From Paraburkholderia diazotrophica (lineage in GTDB: Bacteria; Pseudomonadota; Gammaproteobacteria; Burkholderiales; Burkholderiaceae), in NCBI RefSeq assembly GCF_900108945.1, contig NZ_FNYE01000029.1:1-64000 (forward strand): DNA of 64,000 bases, given 5' to 3'. Under the pieces are notes generated by a model. The model saw only the letters and a list, made by a program, of their open reading frames with translations. It made no database searches and was not told where the DNA came from. A program made the position numbers and the translations under genes. How positions within the stretch are numbered: position 1 is the stretch's first letter; each line of letters begins with the position of its first letter. Below are positions 1 through 8,056 of the stretch, one piece after another.

Positions 1-73
1 CCCGAACGAAGGACGCGAATCTTAGGTCATCCACGGATCAATGACAAGGGTGTGATGGAAGTTTTTTAACAAT

Positions 74-1348
74 TCACCTTTGAGGCGCGCCCAGCACCGC
101 CGGTAGCGGAATCGCGGCGGCCATTGCCGCATAACCTGCATCGCTGGGATGGATGTGATCGCCGCTGTCGAATGGACGCTGGAGGCGCGTCGGCTCTGCA
201 GGATCTCGCAGCGCGGCATCGAAATCTACGACGCCGTCGAACGCCCTGCCCGTCCGAATCCATTGATTGACCGCCGAACGGATTGCCTCGCGCTGCGGCG
301 GCAAATCCGCCGGCGTTAATGTGGCCCCGAAAATGCGCATGCCGCGCGCGTGCGCCGCCGCAATGACCTGCTTGTAGCCTGCAATCAGACTCTCCGATGT
401 AACGGCCGTATGCGGAAAGTCGCAATCGAGTCCAGCGCGCGCCGGCATCGCAGCAAAGTTGATGTCGTTGATGCCGATCAGGAGGATCACGGTCTTCACG
501 CCTGGCTTGGCCAGCACATCGCGGCCGAAGCGCGACGCGAGCGCGTCTCCATAACAAGGCGAGTCGCTCAGCAGCCGGTTTCCGCTGATCCCAAGATTGA
601 CGACCGCCGTCGTCGTGTCGCCGCTCTGAACCAGCCGGCGCGCTAACGCGTCAGGCCAGCGACGATTCTGATTCAGGCTCGAGCGCATCCCGTCCGTGAT
701 CGAATCGCCGATTGCTGCGACCGTCGCCGACGAAGGCGCCTCCACCTGTAACCCCGTCACCCATGCGAACTGGGTAAATCGCTGGCGATAAGCGTCGGCT
801 GACGCATCGGCCGCATGGTTGCCGGGCATCGACACATAGTTGACCTGATTCGAAACCCGATGCCACGCGACGATCCGTTGTTCACGCCCCATATAACTGC
901 TGACGGCATACGCTACGCCGGCCGAGATGCCGATCCGCACGGGATCGCTATCGATCTCCCCGCCGGCAGGCACGCTCACCGCCGCTTTTCCGCCGAACAT
1001 CACCCGCGCGTCCGTACCGCTCTGCACGGCCGCGCCGGCCCCGACACCCGAGCGCGCAATCCGCAGATCCTCGATCACGAGCGGCGTCTTTCCATACGCG
1101 TTGCTGATGTGGACGCGCGCAACGTCGCCCGACAGCGTCGGATAGACGATCTGCCGAACCGTGCCTCCTGCGACGTCGGGCGTCCGGTACAGCGCGGGCG
1201 GATTGGACATTTGCGGAATCGGCTGGAGCGCCGTAGCCCAGACCGTGACCCATGGCGTCTGCGCGCCGGCCGCGAAGACTGGCGCCGAGGCGAACACAAG
1301 CGAAGAAACAACGGCGCCGCAGAGAACCGCGAGAGGACGAGTGATCAT
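74..1348 (-). CDS. Secreted SGNH/GDSL-family hydrolase (esterase/lipase-like)
   Basis: A 424-residue protein with an N-terminal signal peptide (hydrophobic residues about 8-26, likely cleavage after VFA), so it is exported. The four SGNH blocks are visible in order: GDSIT (nucleophile Ser216), GISGN (Gly253, Asn257), GINDIN near residue 292, and a C-terminal DHIHPSDAGY with the Asp397/His400 pair. The first 200 residues form an extra domain typical of long GDSL esterases of this subgroup. It probably cleaves an ester, but the substrate (lipid, acylated sugar or phenolic ester) cannot be read from sequence. It is divergent from paaA with about 160 bp between starts; nothing ties it functionally to the paa genes. 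Confidence 0.88.
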   Translation of the reverse strand: MITRPLAVLCGAVVSSLVFASAPVFAAGAQTPWVTVWATALQPIPQMSNPPALYRTPDVAGGTVRQIVYPTLSGDVARVHISNAYGKTPLVIEDLRIARSGVGAGAAVQSGTDARVMFGGKAAVSVPAGGEIDSDPVRIGISAGVAYAVSSYMGREQRIVAWHRVSNQVNYVSMPGNHAADASADAYRQRFTQFAWVTGLQVEAPSSATVAAIGDSITDGMRSSLNQNRRWPDALARRLVQSGDTTTAVVNLGISGNRLLSDSPCYGDALASRFGRDVLAKPGVKTVILLIGINDINFAAMPARAGLDCDFPHTAVTSESLIAGYKQVIAAAHARGMRIFGATLTPADLPPQREAIRSAVNQWIRTGRAFDGVVDFDAALRDPAEPTRLQRPFDSGDHIHPSDAGYAAMAAAIPLPAVLGAPQR

Positions 1349-1440
1349 TTCGACTGATTATTGGAAAACGGGTTGAGGACGCAAGCCGCCCATTGTGCAC
1401 GATCGCATAGTGCAAACCCCTACCAATTCATCTCGAAAAA

Positions 1441-1472
1441 TTGATTAACCGACCGGACGGTTGGTTTATACT
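1441..1472 (+). promoter_or_regulatory. Candidate sigma-70 promoter of paaABCDE
   Basis: TTGATT (1441-1446) and TATACT (1467-1472) resemble -35 and -10 hexamers. The 20-bp spacer is longer than the usual 17, so the pair is uncertain. The operator-like palindrome lies exactly in this spacer, which would let a bound repressor block RNA polymerase. Confidence 0.4.
1447..1466. promoter_or_regulatory. Inverted repeat in the paaA promoter, probable PaaR operator
   Basis: The arms AACCGACCG and CGGTTGGTT flank a two-base centre and match as an inverted repeat except at one position. The repeat ends about 40 bp before the paaA start and fills the space between candidate -35 and -10 elements. Palindromes of this size suit a TetR dimer. 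A conserved inverted repeat in paa promoters that answers to PaaR and phenylacetyl-CoA is established in Burkholderia cenocepacia; the assignment here is by position and symmetry. Confidence 0.7.
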
Positions 1473-1507
1473 GCCGAACACATACCACTAGGACGAGAGC
1501 GTTCGAC

Positions 1508-2506
1508 ATGTACACGCAATCCCTCGACATTCCTGGCAACGTCGCGCCGCTCGACGCGGCCAACGGCTCTTCCGAACAGGCGCGCTTCGATGAAGTGATG
1601 GCCGCCGACGGCAAGATCGAGCCACAAGACTGGATGCCCGACGCGTACCGCAAGACGCTGATTCGCCAGATTTCGCAGCACGCGCATTCTGAAATTGTCG
1701 GCATGCTGCCGGAAGGCAACTGGATCACGCGCGCGCCGAGCCTCAAGCGCAAGGCGATCCTGCTGGCCAAGGTGCAGGACGAAGGCGGGCACGGCCTCTA
1801 TCTATATAGCGCAGCCGAGACGCTCGGCGTGTCGCGCGACGAGATGATCGACGCGCTGCATTCAGGCAAGGCGAAATACTCGAGCATCTTCAATTACCCG
1901 ACGCCGACCTGGGCGGACGTCGGCGTGATCGGCTGGCTGGTCGACGGCGCGGCGATCATGAACCAGATTCCGCTGTGCCGCTGCACGTACGGCCCGTACG
2001 CGCGCGCCATGATCCGCATCTGCAAGGAAGAGTCGTTCCATCAGCGCCAGGGTTTCGACGCGCTGCTCGCGATGATGAAGGGCACCGACGCCCAGCGCGA
2101 ACTCGTTCAGCAGGCGGTCAACCGCTGGTGGTGGCCCGTTCTGATGATGTTCGGTCCGAGTGACAAGGATTCCGTCCACAGCAATCAGTCGGCGAAGTGG
2201 GGCATCAAGCGCATCACGAACGACGACCTGCGCCAGAAATTCGTCGACGCGACCGTCGAGCAGGCCAAGGTGCTGGGCGTCACGCTGCCCGATCCGAAGT
2301 TGAAGTGGAACGATGAACGCGGCCACTACGATTACAGCGATCTCGACTGGGAAGAATTCTGGCGCGTCGTCAACGGCGACGGCCCGTGCAACCGGGAACG
2401 CCTCGCCACGCGCGTGAAGGCGCATGACGACGGCGCCTGGGTCCGCGAAGCCGCCCTCGCCCATGCCGAAAAACAGCGCCAGCGCGCGCAGCAACACGCC
2501 GCCTGA
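1508..2506 (+). CDS. paaA: 1,2-phenylacetyl-CoA epoxidase, catalytic subunit PaaA
   Basis: 332 residues, normal for PaaA. It is the diiron oxygenase subunit that epoxidises the ring of phenylacetyl-CoA in the cytoplasm. Ferritin-like metal-ligand motifs are visible: SEIVG around Glu62, DEGGH at 91-95 and KEESFH at 173-178, giving two ExxH-type sites. It is first in the tight series paaA-B-C-D-E and lies just downstream of the TetR-type palindrome, so it is expected to be derepressed by phenylacetyl-CoA. The ribosome-binding site is weak (a GAGAG run before the ATG), but the product starts at the usual family position. Confidence 0.97.
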   Translation: MYTQSLDIPGNVAPLDAANGSSEQARFDEVMAADGKIEPQDWMPDAYRKTLIRQISQHAHSEIVGMLPEGNWITRAPSLKRKAILLAKVQDEGGHGLYLYSAAETLGVSRDEMIDALHSGKAKYSSIFNYPTPTWADVGVIGWLVDGAAIMNQIPLCRCTYGPYARAMIRICKEESFHQRQGFDALLAMMKGTDAQRELVQQAVNRWWWPVLMMFGPSDKDSVHSNQSAKWGIKRITNDDLRQKFVDATVEQAKVLGVTLPDPKLKWNDERGHYDYSDLDWEEFWRVVNGDGPCNRERLATRVKAHDDGAWVREAALAHAEKQRQRAQQHAA

Positions 2507-2546
2507 GCGGCGCCCCCGAATCTGGAAGGACAGGAAGGAGATAGCG

Positions 2547-2831
2547 ATGAACAAGGAATGGCCGATCTGGGAAGTCTTCGTGCGCAGCAAGCAGGGACTC
2601 GACCACAAGCATTGCGGCAGCCTGCACGCGGCCGACGCCGCGATGGCGCTGCGCATGGCGCGCGACGTCTACACACGCCGCCAGGAAGGCGTGAGCATCT
2701 GGGTGGTGCCGTCGTCGGCGATCACAGCATCGGCGCCTGACGAAAAGGCCGAACTGTTCGAACCGGCTGGCGACAAGATCTATCGTCATCCGACGTTCTA
2801 CCAGCTCCCCGACGAAGTCAACCACATGTAA
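2547..2831 (+). CDS. paaB: 1,2-phenylacetyl-CoA epoxidase subunit PaaB
   Basis: 94 residues, the usual PaaB length. PaaB is a small subunit needed for a functional epoxidase complex and thought to help couple the reductase PaaE to PaaAC. The N-terminus MNKEWPIWEVFVRSK and the segment GLDHKHCGSLHA are typical of PaaB. The start at 2547 is supported by AAGGAG seven bases upstream; an upstream in-frame extension would overlap the end of paaA and is rejected. It lies 40 bp after paaA and 9 bp before paaC, so the genes are co-transcribed. Confidence 0.96.
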   Translation: MNKEWPIWEVFVRSKQGLDHKHCGSLHAADAAMALRMARDVYTRRQEGVSIWVVPSSAITASAPDEKAELFEPAGDKIYRHPTFYQLPDEVNHM

Positions 2832-2840
2832 GCGCGCGTC

Positions 2841-3644
2841 ATGAATATCACGCCCCAACACCTCGCCTACGTACTGCGCCTCGCCGATACGGCGCTGATC
2901 CTCGGTCAGCGCAACGCGGAATGGTGCGGCCACGGCCCGATTCTCGAAGAAGACATCGCGCTGTCGAACATGAGCCTCGACCTGATCGGTCAGGCGCGTC
3001 TGCTGTATACGCACGCCGCCGAACTGGAAAAGACGCTCACCGGCAAGACCCGCACGGAAGACGACTTCGCGTTCTTCCGCGCCGAGCGCGAGTTCGCGAA
3101 CTACACGCTCGTCGAGCTGCCGCATGTCGGTCCGCTCGCGGGCACGGCGCACGCGGACAAGGACTACGCGGTCACGATCGTGCGTAACTTCCTGTACTCG
3201 ACGCTGATGCTGCACGTCTGGTCCGCGCTGACGGGTTCGTCGGACGAGCAACTGGCCGCGATCGCTGCGAAGTCGATCAAGGAAACGCAGTATCACGTGC
3301 ATCACTCGCGCGAATGGCTCGTGCGTTTCGGCGATGGCACGGACGAATCGCATCGCCGCGCGCAGGCTGCCCTGGATTATCTGATGCCATACACGCGCGA
3401 GTTCTTCAGCGCCGACACGACGGAAGACGCAATTGCCGCCGCCGGCATCGGCCCGAAAACGGCCGAACTGGAAGCGGTGTGGCTCGAAGATGTGCGGGGC
3501 GCGCTCGACGACGCGACGCTCACGCTGCCGGAGCCCGTCAAGCACATCACGACGGGGAAGCACGGCGAGCACTCGGAGCACATGGGCTTCCTGCTCGCGG
3601 AAATGCAAAGCCTCGCGCGCCAGCATCCGGGCGCAAGCTGGTAA
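2841..3644 (+). CDS. paaC: 1,2-phenylacetyl-CoA epoxidase, structural subunit PaaC
   Basis: 267 residues. PaaC has the same ferritin-like fold as PaaA but is the structural partner without the diiron centre. It forms the core heterodimer with PaaA. The N-terminal GQRNAEWCGHGPILEEDIAL and the internal KETQYHVHHSREWLVRFGDGT segment are characteristic. The start 9 bp after paaB has no clear Shine-Dalgarno sequence, suggesting translation coupled to paaB. Third gene of the operon. Confidence 0.96.
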   Translation: MNITPQHLAYVLRLADTALILGQRNAEWCGHGPILEEDIALSNMSLDLIGQARLLYTHAAELEKTLTGKTRTEDDFAFFRAEREFANYTLVELPHVGPLAGTAHADKDYAVTIVRNFLYSTLMLHVWSALTGSSDEQLAAIAAKSIKETQYHVHHSREWLVRFGDGTDESHRRAQAALDYLMPYTREFFSADTTEDAIAAAGIGPKTAELEAVWLEDVRGALDDATLTLPEPVKHITTGKHGEHSEHMGFLLAEMQSLARQHPGASW

Positions 3645-3663
3645 TCCAAAGGTGAGTGAGACG

Positions 3664-4233
3664 ATGACTTCGACCGCCCAAACAGCAGCCATTGCAACGG
3701 ACCGCGCGCTCGGCGAGGCGTGGGCCGTGCTCGAAGCGGTGCCCGATCCGGAAATCCCCGTCGTGTCGATCCGCGAACTGGGCATTCTGCGCGACGTGCG
3801 CCGCGCCGCCGATGGCGCGCTCGAAGTCGTCACCACGCCGACTTACTCGGGCTGCCCGGCGATGTCGCAGATCGCGGAAGACATCGGCCATGCGCTCGAC
3901 GCCGCCGGTCTCGCGCCGTACCGCGTGCAAACCGTGCTCGCGCCCGCGTGGACGACCGACTGGATCACCGATGATGCCCGCGAAAAACTGCACGCCTACG
4001 GCATCGCGCCGCCGACGGGCAACTGCGGCAGCGCCGGGCCCACCGGCAATGCAGGCGCGGGCGCGCAACAGAAAGTGATCCGCTTCGTTCCGCGTTCGCT
4101 GCCGGGGCCCGCCTGCCCGCGCTGCGGCTCGAAGCACACCGAACGCCTCGCGCAATTCGGCTCGACGGCATGCAAGGCGCTGTATCGCTGCGTCGACTGC
4201 CGCGAACCCTTCGACTATTTCAAACCCTACTGA
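3664..4233 (+). CDS. paaD: Phenylacetyl-CoA epoxidase assembly protein PaaD
   Basis: 189 residues from the ATG at 3664. Two parts are visible: an N-terminal MIP18/DUF59-type domain (PDPEIPVVSIRELGILRDV, then TYSGCPAM) and a C-terminal zinc-ribbon-like Cys set (CPRCGSKHTERL ... CVDC). PaaD is not part of the catalytic complex; the family is thought to help mature the iron-sulfur or metal centres. An in-frame upstream extension from 3433 lies inside paaC and is rejected. It follows paaC by 19 bp and precedes paaE by one base. Confidence 0.95.
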   Translation: MTSTAQTAAIATDRALGEAWAVLEAVPDPEIPVVSIRELGILRDVRRAADGALEVVTTPTYSGCPAMSQIAEDIGHALDAAGLAPYRVQTVLAPAWTTDWITDDAREKLHAYGIAPPTGNCGSAGPTGNAGAGAQQKVIRFVPRSLPGPACPRCGSKHTERLAQFGSTACKALYRCVDCREPFDYFKPY

Positions 4234-4234
4234 T

Positions 4235-5323
4235 ATGGCCACTCCGCAATTTCATCCGCTGCGCATCCGGGAAGTGCGGCCTGAAACCGCCGACGCGGTC
4301 TCCGTCGCCTTCGAAATCCCCGTCGAACTGCGCGAGCAGTATCGCTTCACGCAGGGCCAGTTCGTCACGCTGAAAACACACATCGACGGCGAAGAGACGC
4401 GCCGCTCGTATTCGATCTGCGTCGGCGTCACCGATTACGACCGCGACGGCGAACTGCGCATCGGCATCAAGCGCGTGCGCGGCGGCCGCTTCTCGAACTT
4501 CGCATTCGACACGCTGCAACCCGGCCACACGATCGACGTGATGACGCCCGACGGCCGCTTCTTCACGCACCTGAACGCAGACCACGGCAAGCAGTACGTC
4601 GCGTTCTCGGGCGGCTCGGGCATCACGCCCGTGCTCGCGATCATCAAGACGACGCTGGAGATCGAGCCACGCAGCACGTTCACGCTGATCTACGGCAACC
4701 GCAGCATCGACCAGATCATGTTCGCCGAGGAACTCGAAGATCTGAAGAACCGGTTCATGAACCGCTTCGTGCTGTACCACGTGCTGTCAGATGACATCCA
4801 GGACGTCGAGCTGTTCAATGGCGTGCTCGATCAGCAGAAGTGCGCGTCGTTTCTCGAAACACTGGTGCCGCCTGGCGCGATCGACGAAGCATTCATCTGC
4901 GGTCCCGCGCCGATGATGGACGCCGCCGAAGCCGCCTTGAAGGCCGCGGGTATTCCACAGGAAAAGGTGCACGTCGAGCGTTTCGGGACGCCGTTGCCTC
5001 AGGCTGGCGTACCCGCCGCCGAAATCACCGACGACACGCCGACAGCCGACCTCGAAATCGTCCTCGACGGCAAGAAGCGCAAGCTGCGTCTGCCGTATCA
5101 GGGCTTGAGCGTGCTCGATGTGGGCTTGCGAGCCGGACTGGCGCTGCCGTATGCGTGCAAGGGCGGCGTCTGCTGCACCTGCCGCGCGAAGGTGCTGGAA
5201 GGCGAAGTGAAGATGGAAAAGAACTACACGCTGGAGGAACAGGAGATCCGCGACGGCTTCGTGCTCACCTGTCAGTGCCATCCCGTCAGCGACAAGATCG
5301 TGGTCAGCTACGACGAACGCTGA
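4235..5323 (+). CDS. paaE: Phenylacetyl-CoA epoxidase reductase PaaE (FAD, 2Fe-2S)
   Basis: 362 residues. PaaE passes electrons from NADPH to the PaaABC oxygenase. Domain order: FAD-binding barrel with RRSYS near residue 52, NAD(P)-binding domain with SGGSGITP near 128-135 and CGPAPMMDAAE near 227, then a plant-type ferredoxin domain with CKGGVCCTC near 305-313 and a last Cys in CQC near 346. All four cluster cysteines are present. It is the last paa gene here; a strong hairpin terminator follows about 100 bp downstream. Confidence 0.97.
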   Translation: MATPQFHPLRIREVRPETADAVSVAFEIPVELREQYRFTQGQFVTLKTHIDGEETRRSYSICVGVTDYDRDGELRIGIKRVRGGRFSNFAFDTLQPGHTIDVMTPDGRFFTHLNADHGKQYVAFSGGSGITPVLAIIKTTLEIEPRSTFTLIYGNRSIDQIMFAEELEDLKNRFMNRFVLYHVLSDDIQDVELFNGVLDQQKCASFLETLVPPGAIDEAFICGPAPMMDAAEAALKAAGIPQEKVHVERFGTPLPQAGVPAAEITDDTPTADLEIVLDGKKRKLRLPYQGLSVLDVGLRAGLALPYACKGGVCCTCRAKVLEGEVKMEKNYTLEEQEIRDGFVLTCQCHPVSDKIVVSYDER

Positions 5324-5426
5324 CCGTTACGCGAAGCGCGGCGCGGCCGCGCCTGCCGTGCACGCGCCGCGCATGGTGTGCGCACGCCAGTCGCTTTCGG
5401 CACATCCGCGATCCGCTTACACTAGG

Positions 5427-5471
5427 GGCCGCTCGTCACAGGAAAGTCCTTTCCTCGACGAGCGGCCTTTT
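5427..5471 (+). terminator. Rho-independent terminator after paaABCDE
   Basis: An 11-bp GC-rich stem pairs GGCCGCTCGTC (5427-5437) with GACGAGCGGCC (5457-5467) and is followed by TTTT. The loop itself contains a small inner stem (GGAAAG/CTTTCC). It separates the paa operon from the DUF1835-paaR unit. Confidence 0.85.
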
Positions 5472-5539
5472 CCGTTGTCCGGGCAAAGCACACGCCTGAA
5501 CTGAAATCGAGCGGCGATCGAACCGCCCCGTCAATCACG

Positions 5540-6352
5540 ATGAGCACGATTCACATTACCAACGGCGACGTTGCCGCCGAGTCCCTGCGTCAAGCGCTCA
5601 GCCACGCGGGCCGCGCCGACGCCGTGCTCGCATTGCGCGACGACCTGGCCGTCGGTCCGTTGCGCGACATCGACGAAGCGCCTCATCTGCGCGCCGACTT
5701 CTGGCGACGCGTCACCGGCGACATCACACGCAATTTCGCGGCCGAATTCGACGCGCAGGCGAGCGAACTGGAAGCGGTGGTCGGCGCGACAACGCACGTC
5801 GTCGTATGGCATGGCCAAAGCTGCGCCGATCAGTTGACGCTGCGCCGCGTATGTTTCCATCTGCGCGAGATGCCGCAACGGCTGAACGAAGCGCGTGTCT
5901 GCATCGACGATCTGACGGGCGACCGCGCCGCGCACCGCCGCGCCGACCGGGCAACGTCCGTCGGCATGTTCGCTCCGGCCGTGCTGCAACAGCGGCTCGC
6001 TACGGCCGCGCCGATTTCGGTGCTGCGCATCGGGCGTCTCGCGCTCGAATGGCAGGAGGTGAAGCAGGCCAACGCCGAACTGCGCCGATGGCACGACAAC
6101 ACGTTTTCGAGCGGCACGTTCGCCGAACTGGACGCGTCGATCCTCGAACACGCCGCCGATGGCTGGCAATCCGCCGGGCGCGTCGCCGCTGCCGTGATGA
6201 CGGCGAACAACGGCTTGCTGGTCAGCGACGTCATCGTGCTCTGGCGTCTACGCGAGCTCGCCGCTGACGGCCAGCTGCAACTACGCGGCGATCCGACCGT
6301 CTGGCGATCGCTCGAAATGAATGTCGTGCGCGACTCCTTTTCTCCTGCTTGA
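5540..6352 (+). CDS. DUF1835/DUF3658-family protein of unknown function
   Basis: 270 residues. The start MSTIHITNGDVAAESL and the segment LRDDLAVGPLRDID match the DUF1835 type; the C-terminal half (about 170-270) resembles the DUF3658 partner domain with its VSDVIVLWRLRELAADG segment. No catalytic motif, membrane segment or signal peptide is visible, so it should be cytoplasmic. There is no clear Shine-Dalgarno before the ATG. The next gene, the TetR regulator paaR, starts only 17 bp after its stop, so the two are probably one transcript. The function is not known; the linkage to the paa regulator is the only clue. Confidence 0.82.
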   Translation: MSTIHITNGDVAAESLRQALSHAGRADAVLALRDDLAVGPLRDIDEAPHLRADFWRRVTGDITRNFAAEFDAQASELEAVVGATTHVVVWHGQSCADQLTLRRVCFHLREMPQRLNEARVCIDDLTGDRAAHRRADRATSVGMFAPAVLQQRLATAAPISVLRIGRLALEWQEVKQANAELRRWHDNTFSSGTFAELDASILEHAADGWQSAGRVAAAVMTANNGLLVSDVIVLWRLRELAADGQLQLRGDPTVWRSLEMNVVRDSFSPA

Positions 6353-6369
6353 GACAAACCAGAACAATT

Positions 6370-6996
6370 ATGGCCCGTACACGAGCCCCAGATCACGAGA
6401 GCCAGCGCGACCAGATTCTCGAACTGGCCGCTGCGAAATTCGCTCAAACAAGCTATCCGAGCACGTCGATGGCCGACCTCGCCGCAGCGAGCGGCACATC
6501 GAAAGCGCGCCTCTACCACTACTACGAGAGCAAGGAAGCGATTCTCTTCGATCTGCTCGACCGCTACACAAAGCGGCTGATGCTGATCATTGCCGAGGTC
6601 GAGGGCGCGAGCCAGCGGCGCGGACTCACCGAACGCGATGCGTTCGCCGAACTGATCCGCGCCTTCCTCTCCGAATACGAGACGTCGCACAGCCGGCACG
6701 TCGCGCTGCTGAACGACGTCAAATATCTGGTCGAAGCGCAGCGCGAAATCATCCTGAACCGTCAGCGGGACGTAGTCGCCGCGTTCGCGCGGCAACTGGC
6801 GCGCGCCTATCCCGAGCGTGTCAACCGCGAAAACCAGACCGCGCTCACGATGATGGTGTTCGGGATGATCAACTGGACTTTCACCTGGCTGAAGCCGGGC
6901 GGCCGGATGGGCTACCAGGAGTTCGCCGAGCAGGTCGTCGAGATGGTGGACCACGGGCTGCTCAAGTCGAAGGCCGCAGGCGCGGATCGCAACTGA
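6370..6996 (+). CDS. paaR: TetR-family regulator, probable PaaR repressor of the paa genes
   Basis: 208 residues from the ATG at 6370. The N-terminal HTH of TetR proteins is clear: QILELAAAKFAQTSYPSTSM, then LAAASGTSKARLYHYYESKE (about residues 15-55). The C-terminal ligand domain follows (about 70-200). Position next to paaABCDE, plus the palindrome before paaA, supports PaaR, which in Burkholderia represses paa genes until phenylacetyl-CoA binds. A start seven codons earlier (6349) would overlap the DUF1835 stop and is less likely. The specific name rests on context and not on the ligand pocket. Confidence 0.78.
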   Translation: MARTRAPDHESQRDQILELAAAKFAQTSYPSTSMADLAAASGTSKARLYHYYESKEAILFDLLDRYTKRLMLIIAEVEGASQRRGLTERDAFAELIRAFLSEYETSHSRHVALLNDVKYLVEAQREIILNRQRDVVAAFARQLARAYPERVNRENQTALTMMVFGMINWTFTWLKPGGRMGYQEFAEQVVEMVDHGLLKSKAAGADRN

Positions 6997-7318
6997 CGCA
7001 CGGCCGTTGCGTTCACGAAGACAGCGGCTTCAGCACTTCCGATGCGCGCGCCTGCCAAGACGCGCGCACCCATTGGCATTGAAAAAATGATGTCGCGACG
7101 CAGCAATATACGTGCCCTCGTTGCGGCAAGGCGACGCATCGCTGCCGCACCTTCATTCTATGAATTATCCTTAAATATCAATAAGTTATAAAAATAAGCA
7201 ATGCAATTTTAGACCGCGCACTCGATTTCCTTCCGGGTTTTCCCTAGGTCGACTCCGGGTTTTCCATTAGAATGCTTATTGCGGCGCGTCATGCCGCCTA
7301 GCTAAAGGAGAACCCACC
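6997..7318. other. Intergenic stretch between paaR and the GNAT gene
   Basis: 322 bases with no convincing gene. The part from about 7140 to 7260 is AT-rich compared with its surroundings. It contains two copies of TCCGGGTTTTCC 22 bp apart (listed separately), a possible -10 TAGAAT at 7268-7273, and a strong ribosome-binding site AAAGGAG just before the next gene. Confidence 0.6.
7232..7265. repeat. Direct repeat TCCGGGTTTTCC, two copies 22 bp apart
   Basis: Perfect 12-bp copies lie at 7232-7243 and 7254-7265. The 22-bp spacing is two turns of the helix, so a protein could bind both on the same face. They sit about 55-85 bp before the GNAT start, overlapping the probable promoter region. Confidence 0.6.
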
Positions 7319-7984
7319 GTGAATAAGCAAACTGTCCGCGCCACCGAGCCGATCGTCGTCGATCGCTTGATGACCGTCGCCGGCCGCGCGCCTGTTCTGG
7401 TCCGGGAGCTCGGCGAGAAAGACCGCAAGCGCCTGCTCGCCCACTTCCTCGAACTGGGCGAAGAAGATCGCCTGCTGCGCTTCGGCCAGATCACGCCGGA
7501 CCACGTGATCGAGAACTATGTCCGCACGCTGGATTTCGGCCGCGACACCGTGTTCGGCGTGTTCGACTGCCATCTGCGACTGGTCGGCGTCGGCCATCTG
7601 GCCTATCTGCCCGCCGAGGGCGACACACGCACTGCTGAATTCGGCGTGTCGGTGTCGGAAAGCGTGCGCGGTCAAGGCATCGGCACGAAGCTCTTCGAGC
7701 GCGCCGCCATCCGCAGCCGCAACACGCGCGTGACGACGCTGTACATCCACTGTCTGTCGCGCAATACGACGATGATGCACATCGCCAAGAAAGCCGGCAT
7801 GAAGATCGAATACGCATACGGCGAAGCGGACGCATATCTGACGCTCGCGCCCGCCGACCAGAACAGCATCATCGCGGAAATGCTGCAGGAACAGGCAGCC
7901 GTCTTCGACTACGTGCTCAAGCGCCAGGCGCGCAGCACCTCGAAGCTCATCGAATCGTTCATTCCGACCGCGATTGCCGCGTAG
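7319..7984 (+). CDS. GNAT-family N-acetyltransferase
   Basis: 221 residues from a GTG start, which is fixed by AAAGGAG at 7304-7310, eight bases upstream. The acetyl-CoA pyrophosphate-binding motif A reads VRGQGIGTKL at about residues 118-127, preceded by the beta-4 strand AEFGVSVSES. The acceptor cannot be predicted: it could be a small molecule or a protein N-terminus or lysine. No signal peptide or membrane segment. It stands alone, followed by a terminator shared with the convergent Lrp-type gene. Confidence 0.85.
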   Translation: MNKQTVRATEPIVVDRLMTVAGRAPVLVRELGEKDRKRLLAHFLELGEEDRLLRFGQITPDHVIENYVRTLDFGRDTVFGVFDCHLRLVGVGHLAYLPAEGDTRTAEFGVSVSESVRGQGIGTKLFERAAIRSRNTRVTTLYIHCLSRNTTMMHIAKKAGMKIEYAYGEADAYLTLAPADQNSIIAEMLQEQAAVFDYVLKRQARSTSKLIESFIPTAIAA

Positions 7985-8007
7985 GCGTCGAGAACCGGGA
8001 AATCCCA

Positions 8008-8044
8008 AAGGGCGGCTCTTCAACGAGCCGCCCTTCTTGTTTTC
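8008..8044. terminator. Terminator between the convergent GNAT and Lrp-type genes
   Basis: An 11-bp stem AAGGGCGGCTC (8008-8018) / GAGCCGCCCTT (8025-8035) with a six-base loop is followed by CTTGTTTTC on the plus strand. The reverse reading has a shorter T-rich tail, so it may act in both directions. Confidence 0.8.
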
Positions 8045-8056
8045 GCGCGCCGTCCC

